Shown here one piece after another: positions 17,442 through 25,574 of a stretch of 64,000 nucleotides of DNA (its first letter is position 1; every line of letters starts with the position of its first letter). The translations under genes and the position numbers were made by a program. The notes beneath the pieces are model-generated. The model worked only from the letters and a program-made list of their open reading frames with translations. It ran no database searches and was not told the DNA's origin. The DNA comes from Ruminococcus sp. XPD3002 (lineage in GTDB: Bacteria > Bacillota > Clostridia > Oscillospirales > Ruminococcaceae), in assembly GCA_900119535.1 (NCBI GenBank), contig FPJT01000001.1, positions 162,367-226,366 on the forward strand, in the 5' to 3' direction.

Positions 17442-19082
17442 ATGAATATCAAGAAACCATTTAAAAGAGCGGCAGCTCTGCTTGCGGGATTTGTGATATC
17501 ATGCACGATGCCTGTAAGCTCGGCATTTGCCGCAGAAACTACAGCTGAAACTACGGCTGCGGAGACTACAGAGACTACCGCAGTTACTTCAACTGACACT
17601 GAATCAGCTACAGAAGCCTCTACAGAAGAGACTACGGCGGCTGAGGAAGATGAAAACAAGGAGATAGAGTGGTACAAGGCTGAACTTGATGAGTATGATG
17701 ACAGCCTTTCACTCATCAGCTACGAGACTTCTCCCGAAGCTTCTGCCGACGGAAAGGCTAAGGCTAAGGACAAGAACAGTGCTAACGGCAAAAGTAAGGA
17801 TCCTACACCTGTTGAACTTAACGTCACAGGCGGTTACGTCGGAGACATCCCGTGGTTTGAAAGTGAACCGCAGATAGACAGCGTACCGGGTAAATTCGCT
17901 GTCGTTACCTACGGTTGGGGACACGGAGTAGGTATGAGCCAGAATGGTGCAAACTTCTATGCACAGTACAGCGGCTGGACCTATCAGGACATCCTCTTCC
18001 ACTATTATCCCGATACATACCTTATGAATACGGGCATGGCAGAGGAAGAACAGATAACTGTTGCAGGCGTTTCGGGTGATGTACTTTCAATGGTATCACA
18101 GATAGTTTACAACGAAGTCGGCGGAAGCATGGCTTACGAGGCTATCAAGGCTCAGGCTGTTGCAGTATATACTTATTGTAAGTACAACGGAAACGATTCA
18201 AGTGACCTTCGCTGCAAGCCGTTCCCGCCACAGAACGTGGTTGACGCTTGTGCAGAGGTACTCGGACAGGCCCTCTACTATGACGGCGATTTCGCCCTGA
18301 CTATGTTCTCGGCATCAAGCGGCGGCGTTACTGCAAACTGCAGTGAGGTATTCTGGTCCGATCCTCCTTACCTCAGAAGCGTTTCAAGTGACTACGACAG
18401 GGCTTACGATCCGCATTACGGTACTGTTACATACTTCGATGACTTCCAGCTTAGAAATATGATACAGGCAGCTTACGGAATAAAGCTCTCGGATAATCCC
18501 GACAGGTGGATACAGCCAAGCTATTCCGACGAGACGGGATATGTCACATACGTAAACATCGATGATAAAAAGACGGTCAAGGGTTACGAGTTCAAGCTTG
18601 CTATGGGACTTAAATCCTCGAAGTTCAACGTTTACTATACTCCGAGACCTGACGGCGAACCGATACCTGAGGGCAGCTCGACTCCTGTAGTTGTTGATCC
18701 GAACTACGCACCAACTCCGTCGATCTACTACTCCAACGGTTATCCGACGGATATCGGCGGAAATATGATATTCCCGACAGAACCTGAGGATCCGAACGGA
18801 GAAGGCGGTACAGAGATGCCTACAGAGGCTTCTACAGACTGGGGCGTCCAGACTCCTACAGATCCTTCCGGCTGGACCGATCCTTCACAGCCTTCAACAG
18901 GCTGGACTGATCCAACATGGACTGATCCTTCGGGAACAGAACCTGCATGGAGCGATCCCGGCAACAGCGGATATACCGATCCGAGCGCCGCTTCATGGAG
19001 CGGAGACACAGGAGCAGCTGCATGGACTCCCGATACAGGAACACTAAACGGCGATATAGATTACAATTACAACGGATATTAA
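17442..19082 (+). CDS. secreted SpoIID/LytB-domain protein with permuted motif order
   Basis: 546 residues with a signal peptide (about 1-30), a Thr/Glu-rich low-complexity stretch to about 70, a SpoIID-like core (about 150-400) and a Pro/Thr/Trp/Asp-rich tail (about 415-546). SpoIID proteins are lytic transglycosylases that act on denuded peptidoglycan. The hallmark GWGHGVGMSQ (158-167) and HYYP come first, and the catalytic region NEVGG...EAIKAQAVAVYTY (Glu225) comes after; in ordinary SpoIID the order is reversed. The middle keeps SASSGG and LAMGLKSSKF. No sorting signal or C-terminal membrane helix is seen. Third gene after two sortases, and the operon ends here. Confidence 0.82.
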   Translation: MNIKKPFKRAAALLAGFVISCTMPVSSAFAAETTAETTAAETTETTAVTSTDTESATEASTEETTAAEEDENKEIEWYKAELDEYDDSLSLISYETSPEASADGKAKAKDKNSANGKSKDPTPVELNVTGGYVGDIPWFESEPQIDSVPGKFAVVTYGWGHGVGMSQNGANFYAQYSGWTYQDILFHYYPDTYLMNTGMAEEEQITVAGVSGDVLSMVSQIVYNEVGGSMAYEAIKAQAVAVYTYCKYNGNDSSDLRCKPFPPQNVVDACAEVLGQALYYDGDFALTMFSASSGGVTANCSEVFWSDPPYLRSVSSDYDRAYDPHYGTVTYFDDFQLRNMIQAAYGIKLSDNPDRWIQPSYSDETGYVTYVNIDDKKTVKGYEFKLAMGLKSSKFNVYYTPRPDGEPIPEGSSTPVVVDPNYAPTPSIYYSNGYPTDIGGNMIFPTEPEDPNGEGGTEMPTEASTDWGVQTPTDPSGWTDPSQPSTGWTDPTWTDPSGTEPAWSDPGNSGYTDPSAASWSGDTGAAAWTPDTGTLNGDIDYNYNGY

Positions 19083-19110
19083 TCTTAATAACTGATCTGA
19101 ACTGATAAGA

Positions 19111-19166
19111 TAAGTCTTTGAACGGGCGGAAAGAGAGTCCCGTTCAGAGACTTATTGCCGTTTTTT
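19111..19166 (+). terminator. strong intrinsic terminator
   Basis: 16-bp stem (19111-19126 with 19139-19154, one G-U pair), 12-nt loop, then a T run at 19161-19166. It closes the sortase/SpoIID operon. Confidence 0.9.
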
Positions 19167-19205
19167 GGAAAAAGGGTGCTGAGAGGGGATAAAAATGCCC
19201 TGATG

Positions 19206-19230
19206 GGCACCAAAAGGCACCGAAAGGTGA
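19206..19230. repeat. 10-bp periodic repeat upstream of mraZ
   Basis: GGCACC at 19206-19211 and 19216-19221, then GGTGAA at 19226, each exactly 10 bp apart, separated by AAAA and GAAA. One repeat per helical turn suits a protein that binds tandem sites. It lies about 140 bp before the mraZ promoter; the bases between are AT-rich and hold no gene. Confidence 0.5.
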
Positions 19231-19346
19231 AAAATCAAGAAAAAATTTAACCAAATAAAGAAACTTTGTTCTGCTTTTTGCTACGCTGACAGCAAAATCA
19301 CTAAATCGGACTTTGCGATTTTAAACAACATTGTGTGAAATGTACA

Positions 19347-19375
19347 TTGCTTATTTTGCTTTAATGTTATATAAT
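19347..19375 (+). promoter_or_regulatory. promoter of the division/cell wall cluster
   Basis: -35 TTGCTT (19347-19352), 17 bp, -10 TATAAT (19370-19375). It gives a leader of about 87 nt before mraZ. Confidence 0.75.
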
Positions 19376-19383
19376 ATTTGTAG

Positions 19384-19433
19384 AGGTAAATTAAGGTGAT
19401 GAAATCCAATTTAAAGTCATTTTGAGGTGATGA
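19384..19433 (+). promoter_or_regulatory. candidate MraZ boxes in the mraZ leader
   Basis: AGGT at 19384 and 19394 (10 bp apart), the second inside AGGTGATGA (19394-19402), which recurs exactly at 19425-19433, three turns further on. MraZ is known to repress its own operon by binding short G-rich tandem repeats with one-turn spacing at the promoter. The assignment here is inference. Confidence 0.4.
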
Positions 19434-19468
19434 GTTGCATCAGTTTAGCAGAAAGTGAGGCGAAGAAC

Positions 19469-19900
19469 ATGAAAGAGCCATTATTTGGTACGTATACTCC
19501 AAGTATCGATCAGAAAGGCCGCATGAGCTTCCCAAACAAACTGCGTGAGATACTGGGCGCTGAATTCTACCTCTGTGTTGGCTATGAGAATAATTACATC
19601 GCCGTTTACTCTCCTGAGGAATTTAATGAATACTGCCAGAAACTCTACTCCATCGAGGGCGAGGTTGGTACCGCTTTAAGACGTGATCTTCTTGCAGGCA
19701 CCGATAAACAGGTCCCCGATAAGCAGGGCAGAATTTTTCTCGCCCAGCACCTTAGAGACTATGCAGGTATCTCCGACAATGTAACGGTTGTGGGTGCTCT
19801 TAATAAAGCCGAGATATGGGATACAGAAAGATATCTTGCTGTTAAGAATTCTATCGATCCCGAGGCTAAAAAGGCTGCATTGGCTCACATGGTATTATAA
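19469..19900 (+). CDS. mraZ: transcriptional regulator MraZ
   Basis: 143 residues, the usual length. Two AbrB-like halves are seen, each with its motif: DQKGRMSFPNKLRE in the first and DKQGRIFLAQHLR in the second. MraZ forms a ring that binds repeats before the cluster and controls cell division and wall genes. Start: ATG at 19469 preceded by GTGAGG; a longer frame from 19427/19430 exists but would add residues outside the family. First gene of the cluster, rsmH follows after 56 bp. Confidence 0.93.
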   Translation: MKEPLFGTYTPSIDQKGRMSFPNKLREILGAEFYLCVGYENNYIAVYSPEEFNEYCQKLYSIEGEVGTALRRDLLAGTDKQVPDKQGRIFLAQHLRDYAGISDNVTVVGALNKAEIWDTERYLAVKNSIDPEAKKAALAHMVL

Positions 19901-19956
19901 TACATTGTTAGTGCGCCTCTTTTGGAATGGTTTATGGTGCACCAAAGGAGTTATCT

Positions 19957-20904
19957 ATGGAAATGGAATTCAGACATATTCCTGTACTGCTCAATGAGTG
20001 TATAGAGGGACTCGATATTCGTCCCGACGGCATTTACGCCGACCTCACAGCAGGCGGAGGCGGTCATTCCTCTGCAATTGCCGCAAAACTCAGCGATAAA
20101 GGACGACTTATCGCTTTCGACCGTGATCCTGATGCGGTAAAGGCTGCTTCGGCACGCCTTGCTGAATACAGCAACGCTATGGTGGTCCACAGCAATTATT
20201 CGGACCTGCGGTCTGTCCTTGACGACCTCGGTATCGATAAGGTCGACGGCATACTTATGGATCTGGGGGTATCTTCCCACCAGCTCGACGAGGAAAGCAG
20301 AGGCTTCTCTTACCACTCGGACGCTCCTCTCGATATGAGAATGAGCCAGACAGGTATGAGCGCCGCAGATATCGTGAACACTTTCTCAGAGCGTGAGCTC
20401 GCTGATATCATATTTGAGTACGGCGAGGAGAAATTCTCCCGCAGGATAGCTTCAAATATCATAAAGCAGCGCGAGATCGCTCCGATCGAAACAACACTTC
20501 AGCTTGCAGACATCATACGTGCAAGTGTTCCGCAAAAGGCAAGGAGAGAAAAAAACCCCTGTAAAAAAACTTTTCAGGCTATACGTATCGCTGTTAACGG
20601 CGAACTCGATCACCTTTCAAAAGGTCTTGACGAAGCTTTCTACAGCCTGAAACCCCAAGGCAGACTTGCAGTTATAACCTTCCACTCATTAGAGGACAGA
20701 CTTGTGAAACAGAGGTTTGCAGGGTGGTGCAAAGGATGCATATGTCCGCCTGACTTCCCCCAGTGTGTATGCGGTCGCAAGCCGCAGGGAAAACTTGTGA
20801 ACAGAAAGCCAATAGAGGCAAACGAACAGGAACTTGAAAGTAACAACAGAAGCAGAAGCGCAAAACTGAGAATAATAGAAAGGAGTGCGGAGTGCAATGG
20901 CTGA
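19957..20904 (+). CDS. rsmH: 16S rRNA (cytosine1402-N4)-methyltransferase RsmH
   Basis: 315 residues (MraW). Methylates N4 of C1402 in the 16S decoding centre using SAM. Marks: RHIPVLLNE at the N-terminus, the SAM loop ADLTAGGGGHSSAI, MDLGVSSHQLD, and the late FHSLEDRLVK. Start ATG at 19957 with AAAGGAG 6 nt upstream. The stop overlaps the ftsL-like gene by 8 bp. Confidence 0.95.
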   Translation: MEMEFRHIPVLLNECIEGLDIRPDGIYADLTAGGGGHSSAIAAKLSDKGRLIAFDRDPDAVKAASARLAEYSNAMVVHSNYSDLRSVLDDLGIDKVDGILMDLGVSSHQLDEESRGFSYHSDAPLDMRMSQTGMSAADIVNTFSERELADIIFEYGEEKFSRRIASNIIKQREIAPIETTLQLADIIRASVPQKARREKNPCKKTFQAIRIAVNGELDHLSKGLDEAFYSLKPQGRLAVITFHSLEDRLVKQRFAGWCKGCICPPDFPQCVCGRKPQGKLVNRKPIEANEQELESNNRSRSAKLRIIERSAECNG

Positions 20905-21397
20905 GAGAGCCTCTATCTATTATTACGACGATAATAGGTACAGAGCTGAGGCTGCCGAATATGCAAGATCGGGCAGTGGGCAGAGATTGCCGGAAGAGAG
21001 ACCGCAGATCGAAATGAGACGTACAGAAGTAAGAAGCGGATCTGTGATAGCTATTATTCTTGGTTCATTAGTTGCAGCCGTGCTGCTCGGGTCTGTTATT
21101 TACAGTCTTGACAAGCGCAATACCGCATACAATAAGGTAGCGGCACTTAACGAACAGCTGAGTCTTGCAGAAGCAGAAAACGTAAGACTACAGTCGGAAC
21201 TTGAAAGCAGAATGTCTGCTAAACACGTCGAGGAATACGCCGAGAACGTTCTGGGAATGAAGAAGATAGATTCATCACAGATAACGTATATCAGGATACA
21301 GACAGACGACGTGGTAAGTATCCCGCAGCAGGATGACGGGCTGATAGCCAAGGTAAAAAGATTTTTTGAAAGCTGTGTGGAATATTTCAGAGGGTAG
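20897..21397 (+). CDS. ftsL: FtsL-like division protein
   Basis: 166 residues: a charged cytoplasmic N-terminus of about 45, one membrane helix (about 48-70), a coiled coil rich in Leu, Glu and Asn (about 78-110) and the FtsL/DivIC-type end VEEYAENVLGMKKIDSSQITYI. FtsL works with DivIB and DivIC to activate septal wall synthesis by FtsW and its PBP. Gene order rsmH-ftsL-PBP supports the call despite low sequence conservation. Start ATG at 20897; a GTG at 20885 would add four residues. Confidence 0.82.
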   Translation: MAERASIYYYDDNRYRAEAAEYARSGSGQRLPEERPQIEMRRTEVRSGSVIAIILGSLVAAVLLGSVIYSLDKRNTAYNKVAALNEQLSLAEAENVRLQSELESRMSAKHVEEYAENVLGMKKIDSSQITYIRIQTDDVVSIPQQDDGLIAKVKRFFESCVEYFRG

Positions 21398-21449
21398 TAC
21401 CAATATATATAAATCAAAGGACTGCCAGCAACAAAACATTTAAATACTA

Positions 21450-21620
21450 ACGGCATAAAAAATATAAACGCCGTAGTGATAGTAGAACACGGAGATACAG
21501 CGGGTGTCGGAATACGAGATCACCTCCCCGGTCTGTGGGCGCAGATCGGGGGACGGTGGTTTCACGCTAACGTCGTATCAAACAACAGGAACATCGCAAA
21601 AAATAAAAAAAGATGTTCAG
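21450..21620 (+). ncRNA. candidate structured leader RNA before the PBP gene
   Basis: About 300 bp between ftsL and the PBP hold no convincing gene but strong secondary structure. ACGGC/GCCGT (21450-21454 with 21470-21474) is followed by a long hairpin with arms 21521-21535 and 21542-21558: 15 bp with one bulged C, one G-U pair and a 6-nt loop. A terminator-type hairpin follows at 21621. It could be a cis-acting attenuator leader or a separate small RNA; I do not recognise the family. Confidence 0.45.
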
Positions 21621-21651
21621 GGGCGGGGCATGAAAATATCCCGCCCTTTTT
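21621..21651 (+). terminator. terminator-type hairpin before the PBP gene
   Basis: 7-bp GC stem (21621-21627 with 21640-21646), 12-nt loop and a T run to 21651. It sits inside the cell wall cluster, 45 bp before the PBP start, so it should reduce or regulate read-through. Confidence 0.75.
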
Positions 21652-21696
21652 ATTGACTGCCTGTGGAATGTATGCAGACGTCAGAAAGGATAGTCT

Positions 21697-24060
21697 ATGG
21701 ATAATCGCGCTCCTTCGGGAAAAATGAAATTCAGGGCAAAGGTCATCATGACCTTTATATTTGTTATCCTGTTCACAGTCGTGGCGGGTAATTTTTTCCG
21801 TATTTCAGTGCTTAACAATAAAAAGTATCAGGAAATGGCTAACAATCAGCATTTCGGTTCTATAGTCATTTCTGCAAACCGCGGTTCTATCTACGATGCA
21901 AAGGGAACTCCCCTTGCAAAAAGTGCAACGGTATATAAGCTCATCATCGATCCGAAGAAGTTCCGTGAAGAGCTTGAGGACCTTCAGTCACGGATAGATA
22001 AGCGCAACGAAGCCAAGAAGAACGGCACATACCAGCCTGAGTTCGACGAGGAAACAGGTCTTGAAAAAAATTCTCTTCCCGAATCGGCAGAGACTTTCAA
22101 GAACGAGGCTGTGGCTCTGCTGTCCGAGAAACTGGGTATATCTCCTGAAAAGGTTCAGGAGGCGATGCTTGCGGACACTCAGTGGCAGATGCTTCAGGAT
22201 CAGGTGGAGAAGCCTGTTTCGGACGAAGTTCTCGCTTTTTTCACTAAGTATGGCTTTATATCGGTAAACGTCGAGGAGGACACCAAGAGATACTATCCGC
22301 AGAATGAACTTGCCGCATCAGTTATCGGATTCACAGGTTCCGACGGATACGGTATCTACGGACTTGAAGCTTCCTATGACGAATACCTTGCAGGTATCGA
22401 CGGACGTACTATCTCCGCAAAGGACTCTAACGGAAATGCCCTTCCTTACAGGTATTCAAAGACATATCCCGCTCAGGACGGCGATGATGTCTACCTTACA
22501 CTTGATATGAATATCCAGTACATACTGGAAAAGCATCTTCAGGAAATGGTCACCAAAAACGAAGTAAAGAACCGCGGATGCGCTATACTCATGAACGCCA
22601 AAACAGGTGCGATATACGGTATGGCAACATATCCGAGCTTCGACCTCAACTCTCCAATGGAGCTTGCAGATCCTCTTGCAAAGCAGGCTATAGAAGGCCT
22701 TACGGGCGATAAACTCGATGCAAAGGTGATCGAGGAAAGAGAAAAGCAGTGGAAAAACAAATGCATCAGCGAAAGATATGAGCCGGGTTCTGTATTCAAG
22801 GTAATAACCAGTGCTTCGGCAATTGAAGAAAACCTCATTGACTTTGATGCAAAGGAGTATGTCTGCAACGGTAAGGTCGATTTCCCCGGAGTTGAAGATC
22901 CTGTTTACTGCTGGGAGAGAGGGGGCCACGGTGCACAGACCTTCCAGGAGGCACTTACTCACTCCTGCAACCCTGCATTTATGACGATCGGTGCAAAGCT
23001 TGGCATCGATAAGTTCCTTTACTACTTCGATGCCTTCGGAATGAGAGAACCGACAGGAATAGACCTTCCTGCTGAAGCAAACGGTTACAACAAGGATAAG
23101 ACAAACAACCCCATGACGGACTTCGACCTTGCTATCTGTTCCTTCGGACAGTGCGAGACCGTAACTCCCATTGAAATGCTTGTGGGCGGATGTGCGACCA
23201 TAAACGGCGGATATCTCCTTCAGCCGTATGTAGTTGATAAGGTCCTTGACGAGGATGGAAACGTAGTAAAGAAAAACGAGCGTACAGTAAGACGTCAGGT
23301 AATATCGGAAGAGACTTCGGCAAAGATGCGCGAGTGCCTTGAAAATGTCGTTACAGGCAACAACGGAGGAAACGTTACTATCAAGGGCTACTCCATCGGC
23401 GGTAAATCGGGTACTTCACAGCGACTCAGTGAGACTCGTCAGGGTGACAAGGAAGGTACAAAGCAGGAATACGGTGCATCTTACCTCTGCTTTACACCTG
23501 CCGACGATCCCGAGATAATCCTTCTTGTACTTGCTGATATGCCTAACGAGCAGATCGACTACTACGGAAGCAAGGTAGCTGTACCTTGTGCAAGAGATAT
23601 ACTTACGGAAGTGCTTCCGTATATGGGTATCAGTCCGCAGTATTCAGAGAGCGAACTTGCTAATCTTGATGTAAAGGTACCGCTTCTTGAAGGTTCCTTC
23701 GAGAACGCAAAGACCGAGCTCATGTCTATCGGACTTGAACCGCAGAGAGTCGGCGACGGTGCAACAGTAGTGGCACAGTGTCCCGAGCCGGGCGAGACCG
23801 TTGCGAAGGGCGGCACAGTATATCTGTATACCGATCCTACTCATACAGCGGACTTCACTACAGTTCCCGACCTGAGAGGACTCGATCCGCAGGTAGCAAA
23901 CGATTCGCTGATATACTGCAACCTTAACTACGTATCACGCGGTGCATCAATAGATCACCCGGGCGCTGTAGTAAACAGTCAGAGCATAGAGCCGAATACA
24001 AAGGTGCCGAACGGTACTGTTATCGAGCTTGAATTCATAGTTGACGATCCCGGAGACTGA
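21697..24060 (+). CDS. class B penicillin-binding protein with PASTA domains (FtsI/SpoVD type)
   Basis: 787 residues: cytoplasmic tip, membrane helix (about 13-35), dimerisation/pedestal domain, transpeptidase domain with Ser365 (GSVFK), S423-C-N and K570-S-G-T, and two PASTA domains (about 657-714 and 720-783). It cross-links septal or spore peptidoglycan with an SEDS partner such as FtsW. Position between ftsL and murE fits FtsI/PBP2X or SpoVD, and I cannot separate the two. An insert of about 35 residues before the dimerisation region is rich in Lys and Glu. AAAGGATAG precedes the ATG. Confidence 0.92.
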   Translation: MDNRAPSGKMKFRAKVIMTFIFVILFTVVAGNFFRISVLNNKKYQEMANNQHFGSIVISANRGSIYDAKGTPLAKSATVYKLIIDPKKFREELEDLQSRIDKRNEAKKNGTYQPEFDEETGLEKNSLPESAETFKNEAVALLSEKLGISPEKVQEAMLADTQWQMLQDQVEKPVSDEVLAFFTKYGFISVNVEEDTKRYYPQNELAASVIGFTGSDGYGIYGLEASYDEYLAGIDGRTISAKDSNGNALPYRYSKTYPAQDGDDVYLTLDMNIQYILEKHLQEMVTKNEVKNRGCAILMNAKTGAIYGMATYPSFDLNSPMELADPLAKQAIEGLTGDKLDAKVIEEREKQWKNKCISERYEPGSVFKVITSASAIEENLIDFDAKEYVCNGKVDFPGVEDPVYCWERGGHGAQTFQEALTHSCNPAFMTIGAKLGIDKFLYYFDAFGMREPTGIDLPAEANGYNKDKTNNPMTDFDLAICSFGQCETVTPIEMLVGGCATINGGYLLQPYVVDKVLDEDGNVVKKNERTVRRQVISEETSAKMRECLENVVTGNNGGNVTIKGYSIGGKSGTSQRLSETRQGDKEGTKQEYGASYLCFTPADDPEIILLVLADMPNEQIDYYGSKVAVPCARDILTEVLPYMGISPQYSESELANLDVKVPLLEGSFENAKTELMSIGLEPQRVGDGATVVAQCPEPGETVAKGGTVYLYTDPTHTADFTTVPDLRGLDPQVANDSLIYCNLNYVSRGASIDHPGAVVNSQSIEPNTKVPNGTVIELEFIVDDPGD

Positions 24061-24093
24061 TGCCGCGGGATCACAGAAAAGAGAGGAATTGGA

Positions 24094-25530
24094 ATGAAAC
24101 TTAATGATCTTCTTGAAAATAACGCCGTAACTTCTGTCGGCGATACAGAGATAACGTCCGTAACGGACGATACCCGAAAGGTAGTGGAAGGAAGCCTGTT
24201 CTTCTGCGTAAAGGGCGGAAGCTTCGACGGTCACACCGCTGCTGCCGAAATGCTTGAAAAAGGTGCTGCGGCTGTAGTCTGCGAGCATGACCTCGGACTC
24301 GGAGAACGTCAGATACTCACTGACAACTCACGTTTCCTTTACGGCAAGGTATGCTCTGCGTGGTTCGGACACCCCGAACGCCGCATGACTCTCATCGGAG
24401 TTACAGGTACAAACGGAAAGACTACCACCACAAACCTTATAAAGCACATCCTCATGTCAGCAGGTCACAAGACGGGACTTGTAGGCACTATACAGAACGA
24501 GATAGGTGACGAGGTGCTTCACACCGAGAACACCACTCCCATGACCTACGACTTCATGGCACTTCTGAAGAAAATGGCAGACGCAGGCTGCGAGTACGTT
24601 GTTATGGAGGTATCATCCTTCGGACTTGTACAGAACAGGATAGGTTCATCATGGTTCAGGACTGCGGTTTTCACGAACCTCACTCAGGATCATCTTGATT
24701 ACCATAAGGATATGGAGGACTACTATCAGGCAAAGAAGATGCTGTTCGATATATGCGATATGGCGCTTATAAATACCGATGATGATTACGGCAGAAGACT
24801 TTACAGTGAAGTGAACTGCGAAAAGAAGTCCTTCAGCGTAAAGGAAAATGCAGACTGCTATGCTGACGGCATAGAGATAAAGTCCACGGGATGCCGCTTC
24901 TGTCTGCATGCCGACGACAAGGACTACGAGATAACCTCACGTATCCCGGGCATGTTCAACGTATCGAATCTTACGGCGGCTATATCGGTATGCCTGAGAG
25001 AGAACATCCCTGCGGAAAAGATAATTTCAGCTATAGCTGAGTACAACGGAGTCAAGGGACGCTGCGAAGTCATTCCCACAGGCAGGGACTTCACAGTTAT
25101 CTGCGACTACGCCCACACTCCCGATGCAATAGAGAACATCCTCAGAAGCGTCAAGGAATATACCGATAACAGACTTATCTGCCTTTTCGGATGCGGAGGA
25201 AACCGCGATGCGGCAAAGCGTCCCAAAATGGCGGCGGCTGCGGCAAAGTATGCGGACAGACTTGTTATAACCTCGGATAATCCCCGAAATGAAGAGCCTG
25301 AAGCTATCATCAGCGACATCCTTAAAGGCATAGAAAACGACAAAATACCATACGATGTAGTGACAGACAGAAAAGAAGCTATATTTCATGCCTTGAAAAT
25401 TGCTGAAAAAGGTGATATAATAGTCCTTGCGGGTAAAGGCCATGAGGATTATCAGGTGCTTGCCGGCATGAAACACATCCATTTCGATGAACGTGAAGTG
25501 GTTGCAGAGGGAATGAAATTACTGGATTGA
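24094..25530 (+). CDS. murE: UDP-MurNAc-L-Ala-D-Glu:meso-diaminopimelate ligase
   Basis: 478 residues, a Mur ligase that adds the third amino acid of the peptidoglycan stem with ATP. The P-loop GVTGTNGKT lies at 102-110, and the C-terminal DNPRNEEP (395-402) is the DNPR-type motif of ligases using meso-diaminopimelate, not lysine. Preceded by GAGAGGAA. Next in the cluster would normally be murF, which is missing here. Confidence 0.95.
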   Translation: MKLNDLLENNAVTSVGDTEITSVTDDTRKVVEGSLFFCVKGGSFDGHTAAAEMLEKGAAAVVCEHDLGLGERQILTDNSRFLYGKVCSAWFGHPERRMTLIGVTGTNGKTTTTNLIKHILMSAGHKTGLVGTIQNEIGDEVLHTENTTPMTYDFMALLKKMADAGCEYVVMEVSSFGLVQNRIGSSWFRTAVFTNLTQDHLDYHKDMEDYYQAKKMLFDICDMALINTDDDYGRRLYSEVNCEKKSFSVKENADCYADGIEIKSTGCRFCLHADDKDYEITSRIPGMFNVSNLTAAISVCLRENIPAEKIISAIAEYNGVKGRCEVIPTGRDFTVICDYAHTPDAIENILRSVKEYTDNRLICLFGCGGNRDAAKRPKMAAAAAKYADRLVITSDNPRNEEPEAIISDILKGIENDKIPYDVVTDRKEAIFHALKIAEKGDIIVLAGKGHEDYQVLAGMKHIHFDEREVVAEGMKLLD

Positions 25531-25574
25531 GTCCCCTCGGAAGGAAATTAATAGATCAGGAGCTGTATATTTAA

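Noticed and set aside
21476..21727. Open frame of 83 codons between ftsL and the PBP
   Set aside because: It runs through the long hairpin and the terminator hairpin, overlaps the PBP start, has no convincing ribosome site and a composition unlike a protein. The structured RNA reading explains the bases better.
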